Below, piece by piece: positions 1-8,910 of a stretch of 36,285 nucleotides of DNA (position 1 is the first letter of the stretch; the number at the start of each line of letters is the position of its first letter). The position numbers and the translations under genes are program-made. The DNA is from Penium margaritaceum (lineage: Eukaryota > Streptophyta > Zygnematophyceae > Desmidiales > Peniaceae): contig SZWC01004854.1 of the NCBI GenBank assembly GCA_023375785.1, positions 26,452-62,736 of the forward strand, written 5' to 3'. Under the pieces are notes generated by a model that was not told where the DNA came from, ran no database searches, and worked only from the letters and a program-made list of their open reading frames with translations.

Positions 1-1348
1 GTTCTCTCAGATTGAGGGAGTTGATTACACTGACACCTTTGCCCCTGTCGGCCGCATGACCTCAGCACGAGCTCTGTTCGGTGTAGTAGCTCAGCATGAC
101 TGGGAACTACACCAGATGGATGTGAACAACGTGTTCCTTCATGGCTCTTTGGATGAGGAGATCTATGTGGCTCAGCCACCTGGCTTTGAGGACGGTGACA
201 AGGTCTGGGGCTTCCGCAAGTCCTCGTACGGCCTCAAGCAGTCTCCACGGTGTTGGAACCGGGAGATCACTGGCACCTTGACTCGCGCAGGATACGTACA
301 GAGCGAGGAAGATCCCTCACTCTTCATCCTACCGACACCCGAGCGGTTTACCGCCATCCTGGTCTATGTTGATGACCTTCTGATCGCGTCTCCATCGTTG
401 CAGGCCGTGAAGGAGGCCAAGGCTGTCCTGTAGACCGCCTACAGGATGAAGGACCTCGGTCCTGCATCGGTGTTTCTTGGTATGGAGATTGTGCGAGATC
501 GCAGACATCGGACACTGTTGCTGCATCAGGCCCGATATGCACGAGTCGTGGGGGAGCGCTTTAGCGATCTCCTTGGTGCAGTGCCCANTGCTTCCACACC
601 ACTCACACCTGATGGGCAGGATGCCCTGAAGGTGGATGACCCTACACAGCTGGGGGAGACAGTGGACGTGACCTTGTACCTCCGTCTCATCGGATCTCTG
701 ATGTACCTGGCCACTACCACGCGTCCCGACATAGCGTTCGCCGTCAACCTCCTCGCTCAGTTCTCGCAGGCTCCACATGCAAGAGCTCTTCACACGGCTA
801 TGCGAGTGGTACGGTACGTGGTCTCCACGCCGTATCTCGGACTCTGCTTTCGTCGGCAGTGTTCGGTGGTCCTTGACGGCTACACTGACAGCGACTGGGC
901 TTGGAGTCCTGACAGGCGCAGTCGCACTGGCTACGTGTTTCTGCTCGGTGGTACCGCTTTGTCTTGGCGAAGCGGGAAGCAGGGCTGCATCGCACGTAGC
1001 TCGTCGGAGGCAGAGTATGTGGCTTTGGAGGCAGGGGCTGCTGAGGCAGTTTGGCTGCAGCGCTTGTTTCTTGAGCTTGGGCAGTCAGTACCCGCCATTG
1101 TGCTGCGTTGCGACAACCAGAGTGCTCTCGCCATTGCGGAGAACTCTGGTGTTTTTCATGCTCGCACAAAGCACATTGCGGTTGAGCATCACTTCGTTCG
1201 TGATCTGGTGGAGCGACGCGTGATCTCCATCATGTGGGTTGGCACTGACTTGCAGCGAGCTGATTTCTTGACGAAGGCACTTGCACGCGGAAAGTTCCTG
1301 GTGGCCATTCGTTCTGTTGGGCTTCGCCCCGTGCGTGACAGTGGTTGA
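1..1348 (+). pseudogene. Ty1/copia pol, 3' half (RT to RNase H), copy 1
   Basis: Retrotransposon polymerase entering from beyond the left edge. Seen: the second half of a copia reverse transcriptase, with the motif QMDVNN.FLHG near 115-145, LYGLKQSPR-like sequence near 225-250 (here SYGLKQSPR), and the catalytic YVDD at 365-376. It is followed by RNase H with TDSDW, SSEAEYVAL, RCDNQSAL and the terminal ADFLTKAL motif, ending at TGA 1346-1348. The frame is interrupted by one TAG at 431-433, just before TAYRMKDLGP, and holds one undetermined base at 588. The stop is one C-to-T step from CAG. Without that stop it would be one continuous frame, so decay is slight. It belongs with the polypurine tract and LTR at 2706-3351, or with a near-identical sister copy. 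Confidence 0.9.
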
Positions 1349-1394
1349 GTGTGGGATGTACGTTGCCGTCTCATCTGTCTGTGTCACTCACTAT

Positions 1395-1395
1395 N
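1395..1395. other. Single-N assembly join
   Basis: An N sits where the 3' untranslated sequence of copy 1 (ending ctcactat) switches to the integrase-RT linker of another copy. In copy 2 the same ctcactat (about 2653-2660) continues instead into gtggttgtacc. The break in homology exactly at the N suggests a scaffolding placeholder between repeat contigs rather than one unread base. Confidence 0.7.
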
Positions 1396-2198
1396 GCGAG
1401 CGGTGATCCAGGCACAAAGGCCTTAGGCCTAAGTGTCCGCACTGAGCTTTCAGAGGTACACCCAGCATGCCCCATAGGGCACGACCTGGTCACTTGCGAG
1501 TTCCATATCGCCTATGACGCAGCAGCTGATCTCGTGGCTGTCAGGCCAGACACTGAGGCGTGTGCACTTGCCACGCAGAGTTCCCCCTCTATGGCGCCGG
1601 ACCCGGGCACATTGAGGGAGGCTTTCTCATCGCAAGATGCTGATGCCTGGCGAGCTGCTTGCGAGGATGAGCTTCGCGCTATCCGAGAGCACGTAGTCTA
1701 CGAGCTGGTCGAACTTCTCCCTGGGAGGAAGACGATTCACGTCAAGTGGGTCTTCCGCAAGAAAGTGAAGCCGGATGGCTCACTGGAACGCTACAAGGCC
1801 CGCTTGGTCGTCAAGCAGTTCTCTCAGATTGAGGGAGTTGATTACACTGACACCTTTGCCCCTGTCGGCCGCATGACCTCAGCACGAGCTCTGTTCGGTG
1901 TAGTAGCTCAGCATGACTGGGAACTACACCAGATGGATGTGAACAGCGCGTTCCTCCATGGCTCTTTGGATGAGGAGATCTATGTGGCTCAGCCACCTGG
2001 CTTTGAGGACGGTGACAAGGTCTGGCGCTTGCGCAAGTCCTTGTACGGCCTCAAGCAGTCTCCAAGGTGTTGGAACCGGGAGATCACTGGCACCTTGACT
2101 CGCGCAGGATACGTACAGAGCGAGGCAGACCCCTCACTCTTCATCCTACCGACACCCGAGCGGTTTACCGCCATCCTGGTCTATGTTGATGACCTTCT
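1396..2198 (+). pseudogene. Ty1/copia pol, integrase-RT linker and RT N-terminal half, copy 2
   Basis: Open throughout. The first part is linker without recognisable motifs. From about 1600 it reads as the copia RT entry (DADAWRAACEDELRAI, then VKWVFRKKVKPDG..ERYKARLV) and runs through the palm to YVDD at 2182-2193. From 1819 onward it repeats the sequence of 1-381 with a few per cent differences (for example NSAFLHG against NNVFLHG, and LRKSLYGL against FRKSSYGL). The copy 2 residues match the copia consensus better, so copy 1 is the more decayed. The frame stops at the N at 2199. Confidence 0.88.
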
Positions 2199-2199
2199 N
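2199..2199. other. Single-N assembly join
   Basis: Directly after YVDD the sequence jumps to the middle of RNase H, skipping about 550 bases present in copy 1 (roughly 382-931). The jump coincides with the N and shifts the reading frame. This looks like a gap of unknown size or a wrong join between repeat contigs. Confidence 0.7.
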
Positions 2200-2615
2200 A
2201 CGTGTTTCTGCTCGGTGGTACCGCTTTGTCTTGGCGAAGCGGGAAGCAGGGCTGCATCGCACGTAGCTCGTCGGAGGCAGAGTATGTGGCTTTGGAGGCA
2301 GGGGCTGCTGAGGCAGTTTGGCTGCAGCGCTTGTTTCTTGAGCTTGGGCAGTCAGTACCCGCCATTGTGCTGCGTTGCGATAACCAGAGTGCTCTCGCCA
2401 TCGTGGAGAACTCTGGTGTTCTTCATGCTCGCACAAAGCACATTGTGGTTGAGCATCACTTCGTTCGTGATCTGGTGGAGCGACGCGTGATCTCCATCAT
2501 GTGGGTTGGCACTGACTTGCAGCGAGCTGATTTCTTGATGAAGGCACTTGCCCGCGGAAAGTTCCTGGTGGCCATTCGTTCTGTTGGGCTTCGTCCCGTG
2601 CGTGACAGTGGTTGA
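2200..2615 (+). pseudogene. Ty1/copia RNase H, C-terminal part, copy 2
   Basis: Second copy of 932-1348. It carries the RNase H motifs SSEAEYVALEAG, RCDNQSALAI and ADFLMKALARGK and ends in TGA at 2613-2615, the same position as in copy 1. It differs at scattered sites (TKAL to MKAL, AIAENSG to AIVENSG). The N-terminal RNase H residues, including the TDSDW aspartates, are missing because of the join at 2199. It leads directly into the element's 3' untranslated region, polypurine tract and LTR. Confidence 0.85.
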
Positions 2616-2705
2616 GTGTGGGATGTACGTTGTCGTCTCATCTGTCTGTGTCACTCACTATGTGGTTGTACCAGTGCTGCACGCGTAAAGACATGCGTAC
2701 CATCG

Positions 2706-2718
2706 GGGCATGGGGGAG
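2706..2718 (+). promoter_or_regulatory. Polypurine tract of + strand copia element
   Basis: A G-rich run (ggcatgggggag) lies immediately before the TG that opens the LTR. This is where plus-strand DNA synthesis is primed in LTR retrotransposons. Its position between RNase H and LTR fixes the LTR start. Confidence 0.75.
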
Positions 2719-3351
2719 TGTTGTGCTTTGTGCAGTTCCTGTACAGTTTACTGTGACCACTCGGCCGTGTCCATACTCGTGCAGATCCCTGAGGCAGGCG
2801 GCCCTGGTGACACCGGTGCGACGACAGGCGGTGGACTACCGGTCTGGAGCTGACCGACCACTGTTCCAGAGCCACAGAGGTCACCGGGACTCTTTGCTGT
2901 GCCTTCTACGTCTTGCAGGCGCCATTTTGCGGACTGGGCATGAGGCCCATTTGCATGTTTTTGCATTGTATACTCGCTGTCAGTCGATGGATGCATGCAT
3001 GTGACCAGTCGTTGCGTGCATCTTTTGATTCTGCATGTCTAGGTTCAGACGGCGTAGGATTCTGACATGTGTGCGCAGAGTTACGGCCAAAACAGTGGTT
3101 TTGGGCCGGTTTTAGGACAGCTCTTGGACTGCCGCGTGCGACACCCGCCGTGCGCCGCGGCAGGTATTTATGCCCTGGACCTGTCAGTTGTCATTTCTCT
3201 CTGCATATGCTATATTGAAGCATTCTGACACTTTGACTTGTGTCTCCTAGCCAAACCCTTGCCGTTGTGTGTACGACTTGTGACTGTCGTCACCGTCTGA
3301 CTAGGCACTGACGCCCGGTCAGCGGCTGTGTTGCTAGGAAGCTTCTACGCA
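2719..3351 (+). repeat. 3' LTR (LTR A) of + strand copia element, 633 bp
   Basis: Starts tgttgtgctttg after the polypurine tract and ends ...cttctacgca (TG...CA). Boundaries come from comparison with the related copy at 4410-5037, with which it aligns over the full length at roughly 85-90% by eye. A TATA-like tatttat lies at 3165-3171, a plausible promoter element. The matching 5' LTR lies outside the window. Confidence 0.82.
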
Positions 3352-3383
3352 CTTTCTCTCCAAGGTCATCAAGAAGTCAAACT
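3352..3383 (-). repeat. Gypsy LTR remnant flanking the copia insertions
   Basis: Short piece containing tcatcaagaagtcaaac, which also occurs, slightly changed, in the gypsy LTRs near 12933, 18311 and 19355. It continues after the - strand copia element at 12499, so the two pieces were one LTR before that insertion. The last five bases (3379-3383, aaact) are the left target-site duplication. Confidence 0.65.
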
Positions 3384-4220
3384 TGTAGTTACCTATAAAC
3401 TTCCTAGGGTATGTGTGTGAGAGCAAGCATTCACGTGCACGAACTGCACAACACCATGGATGCGGGAAAGCTTGCGTTCATTAGCTCGGGCAAAACAAAG
3501 AATAATCTTGAAGGGGGGGAGCGAGCGAGACTTAGGGTACGTTTGGCCTCGATCGTCTGTCCGCGGAACGGATCCACCGTCGCTACATCTGATCATGACT
3601 CATTTCGTAGTCGGACGTCCAGAAGTAATGTTACTGCAACATTCGACGCTGTCAGCGGACAATCAAGTCGGATCTGACCCCGCTCGAAGTCAAAATCTGA
3701 GCGCAACTACACTCAAAAGTTGGAACCCGAGTCGACTTCGGCCGCGGCCAGACGGTCGAGGCCAAACGTACCCTTAGCAACCGGTGAGTGTGCACTCGCC
3801 ACAGGCATCACACCCAAGCGAGCCACACCGCCACCCGGGGGTCGAGCCCGAGCGCTCGGCATAAAAACCGAACGGCGGCTACTCACCAATACACTGTTAA
3901 ACACGGCATGGTGGCCCCCTAAGGATCAGCACCCGGGAAATGCAGCTCCCCCACAAAACACTCAAGGCAAGCAAACACGATGCAGAGCACAACAGTAAGA
4001 GTGTACGGGCTGTAGCATCTCCCACATAAGATGAGAATCAAGTCATGGCCATGTAAGCGTTAGAGAGCACTCATGGATGAAGGATGCCATAGATGACAGC
4101 CATGGTAAGCTTGCTTGACGTCTTTCCAAGTGAGGCCATGTCAGATTAATCTGTACATGAGTGTGCATGGAGAAGGAGATAAGAGGGCAGAGAGATGTGA
4201 GTGGCCAACAAACTTCAACA
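3384..4220 (-). repeat. 3' LTR of - strand copia element, with MITE inside
   Basis: On the - strand it starts TGTTGAAG right after the polypurine tract and ends ACTACA. It matches 11905-12498 throughout, except for 239 extra bases plus a TTA duplication at 3535-3776. Subtracting these leaves almost exactly the 594-bp length of the 5' LTR. Confidence 0.9.
3535..3773. mobile_element. Harbinger/Tourist-like MITE, 239 bp
   Basis: Terminal inverted repeats begin gggtacgtttggcctcga; about 32 bases pair between the two ends with two mismatches. The element is flanked by TTA on both sides (3532-3534, 3774-3776). The other LTR of the same retrotransposon holds the uninterrupted site (gagacttagcaacc), so both ends are exact. 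GGG...GTTTGG termini and a 3-bp TTA duplication are typical of PIF/Harbinger-derived Tourist MITEs. It has no coding capacity and must have been moved by a transposase from elsewhere. Confidence 0.88.
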
Positions 4221-4232
4221 ATCCCCCATGAC
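4221..4232 (-). promoter_or_regulatory. Polypurine tract of - strand copia element
   Basis: On the - strand the sequence reads gggtcatgggggat and abuts the TGTTGAAG start of the 3' LTR. Its place downstream of the RNase H stop (4304-4306) fits the plus-strand primer. Confidence 0.75.
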
Positions 4233-4303
4233 CCGCAAGCAACCACCCCACACACATGCAATCTCAAGAGAACGAGATGAAGAGAGAGGATAGATAGATG
4301 CAC

Positions 4304-4409
4304 TCAACCAGGGTCATGTGGACAGATGAGACCAACCGCATGAACAGCACTTTTGAAAACGTTCCGACTGAGTGCTTTTGTGAGGAATTCTGCTCTCTGA
4401 GAATGTGTG
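4304..4409 (-). pseudogene. Copia RNase H, last about 30 codons, cut off by solo LTR
   Basis: On the - strand this reads AEFLTKALSRNVFK..VHAVGLICPHDPG and a TGA stop at 4306-4304. It is the counterpart of the ADFLTKAL...GLRP end in the + strand element. The preceding part of the enzyme (ending WVET) lies on the far side of the LTR at 4410-5037. About 12 bases next to the LTR are not explained by either coding part. The two coding parts belong to one gene interrupted by an insertion. Confidence 0.85.
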
Positions 4410-5037
4410 TGTTGTGATTTGTGACGTTCTTGTATAGTCTACTGTGACCACTCGGCCATGTCCATACTTGTGCAGATCCCTGAGGCGGGCCCTGGTGACA
4501 CCGGTGCGACGACTGGCGGCGGACTACCAGCTTGGAGCTGGCCGAATACCGTTCCAGAGCCCCGGACACTGTCGGGACTCCCTACTGTTTTTCTGCAGCT
4601 TGCAGGAGTCTTTTCGGCGGACTGGCCATGAGCCCGATTTGCATGTTTTTGCATTGTGTGTCCACCGTTTGACGATGGATGCATGCATGTGACAAGTCGT
4701 AGCGTCTGTCTTGTGATCTTGCACGTATAGGTTCAGACGGCGTAGCATTCTGACATGTGTGCACACAGTTATGGCCAAAACAGTGGTTTTGGGCCGGTTT
4801 TAGGACAGCTCTTGGACCGCCGCGTGCGACACCCGCTATGCGCCGCGGCAGGTCTTTATGCCATGGACCCGTCATTTGTCATTTCTCTTTGCAAATGCTA
4901 TTGAAGCATTCAGACACTTTGCCTTGTGTCCCCTAGCCAAACTCTTGCCGTTGCATGCACGACTTATGACTGTCGTCACCGTCTGATCAGGCACTGACGC
5001 CTGGTCAACAGGAGTGTTGCTAGGAAGCTTCCTTGCA
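4410..5037 (+). mobile_element. Solo LTR (LTR B) of the + strand copia family, 628 bp
   Basis: Aligns end to end with LTR A (2719-3351): starts tgttgtgattt, ends ...cttccttgca. No internal retrotransposon sequence accompanies it, so it is a solo LTR left by LTR-LTR recombination or by faulty insertion. It lies inside the RNase H gene of the opposite-strand copia element and therefore arrived later. I could not find a clear 5-bp target duplication (gtgtg against tcttc), so the exact ends may be off by some bases. Confidence 0.83.
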
Positions 5038-5042
5038 TCTTC

Positions 5043-6794
5043 TTAGTGTTTCCACCCATGCAACTTGGACAATACTAGCGGCAATGCCGTCACGTACAAA
5101 GTGGTGCTCCACATTGATGTGCTTGGTGTGTGAATGATGCATGTCATTGTTCTCGGCAATGGCCTTGGTGCTTTGATTGTCACAGCGCAAAGTGATGCAA
5201 CGAATGGGGACGCGCAATTGCTGCAGGAGATGACACAGCCAGACAGCCTCACACGTGCGTGCGCCAAGTGCCACATACTTAGCCTCAACTGTGCTGCGTG
5301 CAACACACCCCTGTTCGCCACTTTTCCATGAGACAACAGTTCCACCAATCATGAAGATGTACCCTGTTCGGGTGCGTGCATCAGAGTCATGCACCCAGTC
5401 ACTGTTTGTGAAACCATCAACCACGAGAGATGGTTGTGCACAAAAGAAGAGATGGAAACGTGGTGTGGAGAGGCATAGCGGACAACTCGCAGAGCGGCCT
5501 CCAGGCGCCGCTCGCGTGGACATTGAGAGAACTGAGATAGGAAGTTGACTGCGAAGGCCACATCTGCACGGGTGGTGGTGGCAAGGTACATCAATGACCC
5601 TATGACTCAAAGGTAGTCAGTCATGTCAACTGTCTCCCCCAGCTTTGAGAGGTCCGAGGACTTCAGCAGTGACTGTCCAGCAGGTGTCATGGGTGTAGAG
5701 GCGGTGGGAATGGCAGTGAGGAGTGGGCTAAAATGCTCCCTCAGGCTGCGTACATACGCAGCCTGGGGCACGTGCGGAGTGCGGTGTGCGCGGTCCCGCT
5801 CGAGCACCATGCCCAAGAAGACACGGGCCGGTCCCAAATCCTTCATTTTGTAGGCTGCCCGGAGAAGAGACATAGCGGCAGCGATTGCAGAAGTGTTGGG
5901 AGATGCAATGAGAAGATCATCCACATACACCAGGATAGCGACCAACGGTTGTGAAGAGGGGGAAAGAAACAGAGCAGGATCCACTGGACTTCTCCTGAAG
6001 CCTCCTTTCTCCAAAGTTGCCGTGATCTCTTGATTTCAACAACGGGGGGATTGCTTGAGCCCATAGAGCACCTTGCGCAGTCGCCACACACGATTTGTAC
6101 CATCCGAGAAACCAGGTGGCTGGACCATGTAGATTTCCTCATCCAACGTGCCATGCAAGAAGGCATTATTGACGTCCATTTGTTCCAGTTCCCAGTCATG
6201 CTGGGCGACTAGACTGAGCAATGCTCTGGCAGTGGTGTAGCGGCCAACCGGTGTGAACGTTTCGTCAAAGTCCACACCAGGGATTTGGGAGAACCCCTTT
6301 GCCGTGATACGTGCCTTGTACCGCCCTACAATGTTTTCTGGGTTGAGTTTGCGACGATATACCCAGTTGGCCACGACAGCTTTGCGGCCTGGGGATAGAT
6401 CTATCAGCTCATACACGCTGTGGTCTGACAGTGCGTGAAGCTCAGCCTTCATGGCCTGCTCCCACAGGGAGGAGTCAGTGGCTTCACGTGCTGCCTGCAC
6501 AGTCAAAGGTTCAGGTGGAAGAGGGGAGAGGCCGGCAGTGGCAAAGCACGAGGCAACATACCCCGCGACGGACAACGAGAGGGCGGAGTGAAACTCCTGC
6601 TCAACCAGTGAGTAGCAAAGGGCAGTGCTGGGGTGCATGACAAAAGCAGCGGCAGACAGACCAAAGGTAACAAGCCCAGGTGCACAAAGACCAGGATCAC
6701 TGAAAATGATAGGGTGAGACTGGGAGGGGAGAGTACGAAGACGACCTCCACGTGTGTAGGGTGACACAGGGGGAACCGACCGTGTAGAGGGAGA
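5043..6794 (-). pseudogene. Copia RT and RNase H of - strand element
   Basis: Reading on the - strand: RT entry (ELIDLSPGRKAVVANWVYRR, ERYKAR-like GRYKARITAKGFSQ), palm (EQMDVNNAFLHG, RKVLYGLKQSPRC), catalytic YVDD at 5927-5916, KMKDLGPARVFLGM, then RNase H with TNSDW, RSTVEAKYVALG, RCDNQSTKAI and HTKHINVEHHFV. TGA replaces the Trp codon after SPRC (6038-6036), and another TGA replaces an Arg codon after DYL (5609-5607). A frameshift lies near 5450 at the RT/RNase H junction. The frame enters through a TAA at 6797-6795. RNase H breaks off at WVET where the solo LTR begins. Confidence 0.88.
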
Positions 6795-8097
6795 TTACAC
6801 TGGTGAAGGAGGAGGAGAGGTAGGATGTGTAGCGACAGCGGGAGAGGCTGGTTGCACAGTAGTGGCAGGAGAGGTAGGGTGTGCAGTGACAGCGGGAGAG
6901 GCTGGGTGTACAGCAGCGGTAGGAGAGGTAGGGTGTGCAGCAACAGCTGGAGAGGCTGGGTGCACAGCAGTGACAGGAGAGGTAGGGTGTGGAGCAACAG
7001 CTGGAGAGCCTGGGTGCACAGCAGCGGCAGGAGAGGTAGGGTGTGCAGCAACAGCTGGAGAGGCTGGGTGCATAGCAGCGGCAGGAGAGATAAGGTGTGT
7101 AGCAACAGCTAGAGAGGCTGGGTGCATAGTAGCGGGAGGAGAGATAGGGTGTGCAACAACAGCTAGCGAGGCTGGGTGGACAGTAGCGGGAGGAGAGACT
7201 GGCACAGGGGTAGTGCCGGGAAGAGGAGGAACCGAGGGACAGGCGGAGGGGAGAGAAGAGACCCCAAACGGGGTAGCAGGACCACCCCCACCCCAAGAGA
7301 GTGGAGAGAGGGAGTCCGTGAAGCGAGAGGCGTCCCGTTCAAACAAGTGTTCGAAGAACAGGGCATCTCGGGACTCAATGACGCAACTACGGGAGGAATC
7401 CCAAAAGTGCCAAGCTTTGGAGAAGGGAGAGACACAAAGGAAGATGCACAGACGACCGCGGGGAGACAGTTTGCCATCCCGGTGGTCGACCGGGAGCCAG
7501 ATAGAAGCAAGACACCCCCAGACGCGGGCAATGCACAAGTTGGCGCGCCGACCCGTCCAGCGTTTGAAGGGAGTGACCGTGTGAGGGAGAGGACCATGAG
7601 GGACTCTGTTCCAAACCCACGTCATGTAGGACATGGCTTCAAAGGCGAACAGAGAGGAGGGCGCGCACACCATTAGCAAGGGTACAATTCCAGCGCTCAG
7701 ATACTCCATTCTGCTGGGGAGTGTACGGGGCGGTGCATTCAATGTGGACACCACGAGACTCAAGAAAACGGGAAGTGGGACCAATGAACTCACCCTCATG
7801 GTCACTGCGGAACACACGCAGGGGGCGAAGGTAGGCACTCTCGGCCTGTGGAAGCCATGCCTCCACGACATGAGCAACATCACTTTTGTGACGAAGATCA
7901 AAGATCCATCGGTACCGGGAGAAGTCATCAGTCAACCAGAGAACATAGCAACCAAGACCGCCAAGAAAGGTGTGGGGAAGAGGACCCATCACGTCAGCAT
8001 GAACAAGGTCAACAAGGTGAGAGGATGTGGACTCAGAGGTGGAGAAAGGAGACCGGTGCATCTTGCCAGACGCACAGTCAGACAGCTCGATGAGCAG
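6795..8097 (-). pseudogene. Copia integrase and proline-rich linker of - strand element
   Basis: The catalytic core reads SGKMHRSPF, LVDLVHADVMGPLP (first Asp near 7995), DDFSRYRW, FRSDHEGEF (second Asp near 7803) and PYTPQQNGVSER (Glu near 7698, about 35 residues on). All three acidic residues are kept. A frameshift near 7660 separates the core from the C-terminal part (WNRVPHG..PHTVTPFKRW, RVWGC, RDALFFEH), which leads into the 54-bp repeats and a TAA at 6797-6795. Another frameshift near 8095 separates it from the pre-integrase domain. The enzyme would insert the cDNA copy into nuclear DNA. Confidence 0.88.
6814..7191 (-). repeat. Seven tandem 54-bp repeats in copia pol
   Basis: Seven consecutive units of exactly 54 bases, each starting ggagag, with a partial eighth at 7192. 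On the - strand each encodes 18 residues of the pattern HPTSPAAAVHPASPAVAA, rich in Pro, Ala, Ser and His. The array lies between integrase and RT, where copia polyproteins have a variable linker. Differences between units are mostly single bases, and the length of 54 keeps the frame. The + strand also reads open here, which is only a by-product. Confidence 0.92.
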
Positions 8098-8910
8098 GGG
8101 GGTGCAAAGGTGGTTGTGTCGAGGCCTACAACAGGCTGAAGGCGAAGGAGACGCTGAACAGCACCAGTGTGAATGTGACACAACCGACGGTGCAGGAGAT
8201 CAACATGGGCAGGAGACATCAAGGATGCCACATGAACAAGAGCAGAGGCAGCGGAAGACGAGGGAAGGGATAAGGGCACACGGAACAGACGGTCACAGCA
8301 CACACCGCGGAGAATAACACGGCCAGACGAGTGGTGAGAGATAGAGGCAAGGCCGCGGCTAGACGAGAAGTCCATGCCCTGATCGTCGTGAGTGGTCACA
8401 GAGAGCAGATTGACCTCAAGGTCATGGACGTACAGCACATCCGGGACATAGACGGTGCCACCAGGACTAACGAACTTGACGACACCAATGCCGTGAACAG
8501 GAAGAAGTTGGCTGGAGCCAGTGCGGACAGAGCGAACAGAACCAACGGGGCCGAGGGAGACAAAAGAGGAACGGTAGGAGGTCATGTGATAGGTGGCCCC
8601 AGAATCAAAGATCCAGAGGCTTGGACCCGCACGAGTGGTAGGGAGGACAACACAGATGGCAAAAATGCCACGGAGAGACTAAGAAGAGGAAGTGCCAAGA
8701 CGAGTGGGGAATGTGTGAGACTGCCAGTCCTCAATCCAGTTACAAGTATCAGGAAAGTCCCCTTGCACACCCCCAGATGTTGCACCCCAGACGGTGGTGT
8801 CGGACTCACAGACAGAAACACGACACAGGCCACTCACACTCTCACCTCCTTGAGAGCGAAGGTGAAGAAGTTCAATGAGACAACGCTCAAGGGCACGCTC
8901 CTCGTCTCGG
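8098..8910 (-). pseudogene. Copia protease and GAG-pre-integrase region of - strand element
   Basis: WIFDSGATYHM at about 8615-8583 is the retropepsin active site (DSG at 8606-8598), followed by VYVPDVLYV and LEVNLLSV, typical of copia proteases. The pre-integrase zinc region follows (LLHRRLCHIHTGAVQRLL). An in-frame TAG at 8681-8679 interrupts the sequence just upstream of the active site. A one-base shift relative to gag occurs near 8910. The protease would cut the Gag-Pol polyprotein. Confidence 0.85.

Noticed and set aside
1345..2490. 381-codon frame taken as one protein.
   Set aside because: It joins 3' untranslated sequence, RT and out-of-frame RNase H across two Ns; only the part 1396-2198 is real coding sequence.
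2612..3004. Frames of 80-130 codons within the LTRs (2612-3004, 4444-4692).
   Set aside because: They lie in LTR DNA, are not conserved between LTR A and LTR B, and show no motif.
6814..7191. CRISPR-like array because of regular spacing.
   Set aside because: The 54-bp units are contiguous without unique spacers, lie in a retrotransposon frame, and the genome is eukaryotic.
6862..7584. 240-codon Gly/Ala-rich frame on the + strand.
   Set aside because: It arises from the 54-bp repeats read on the strand opposite to the copia pol gene.
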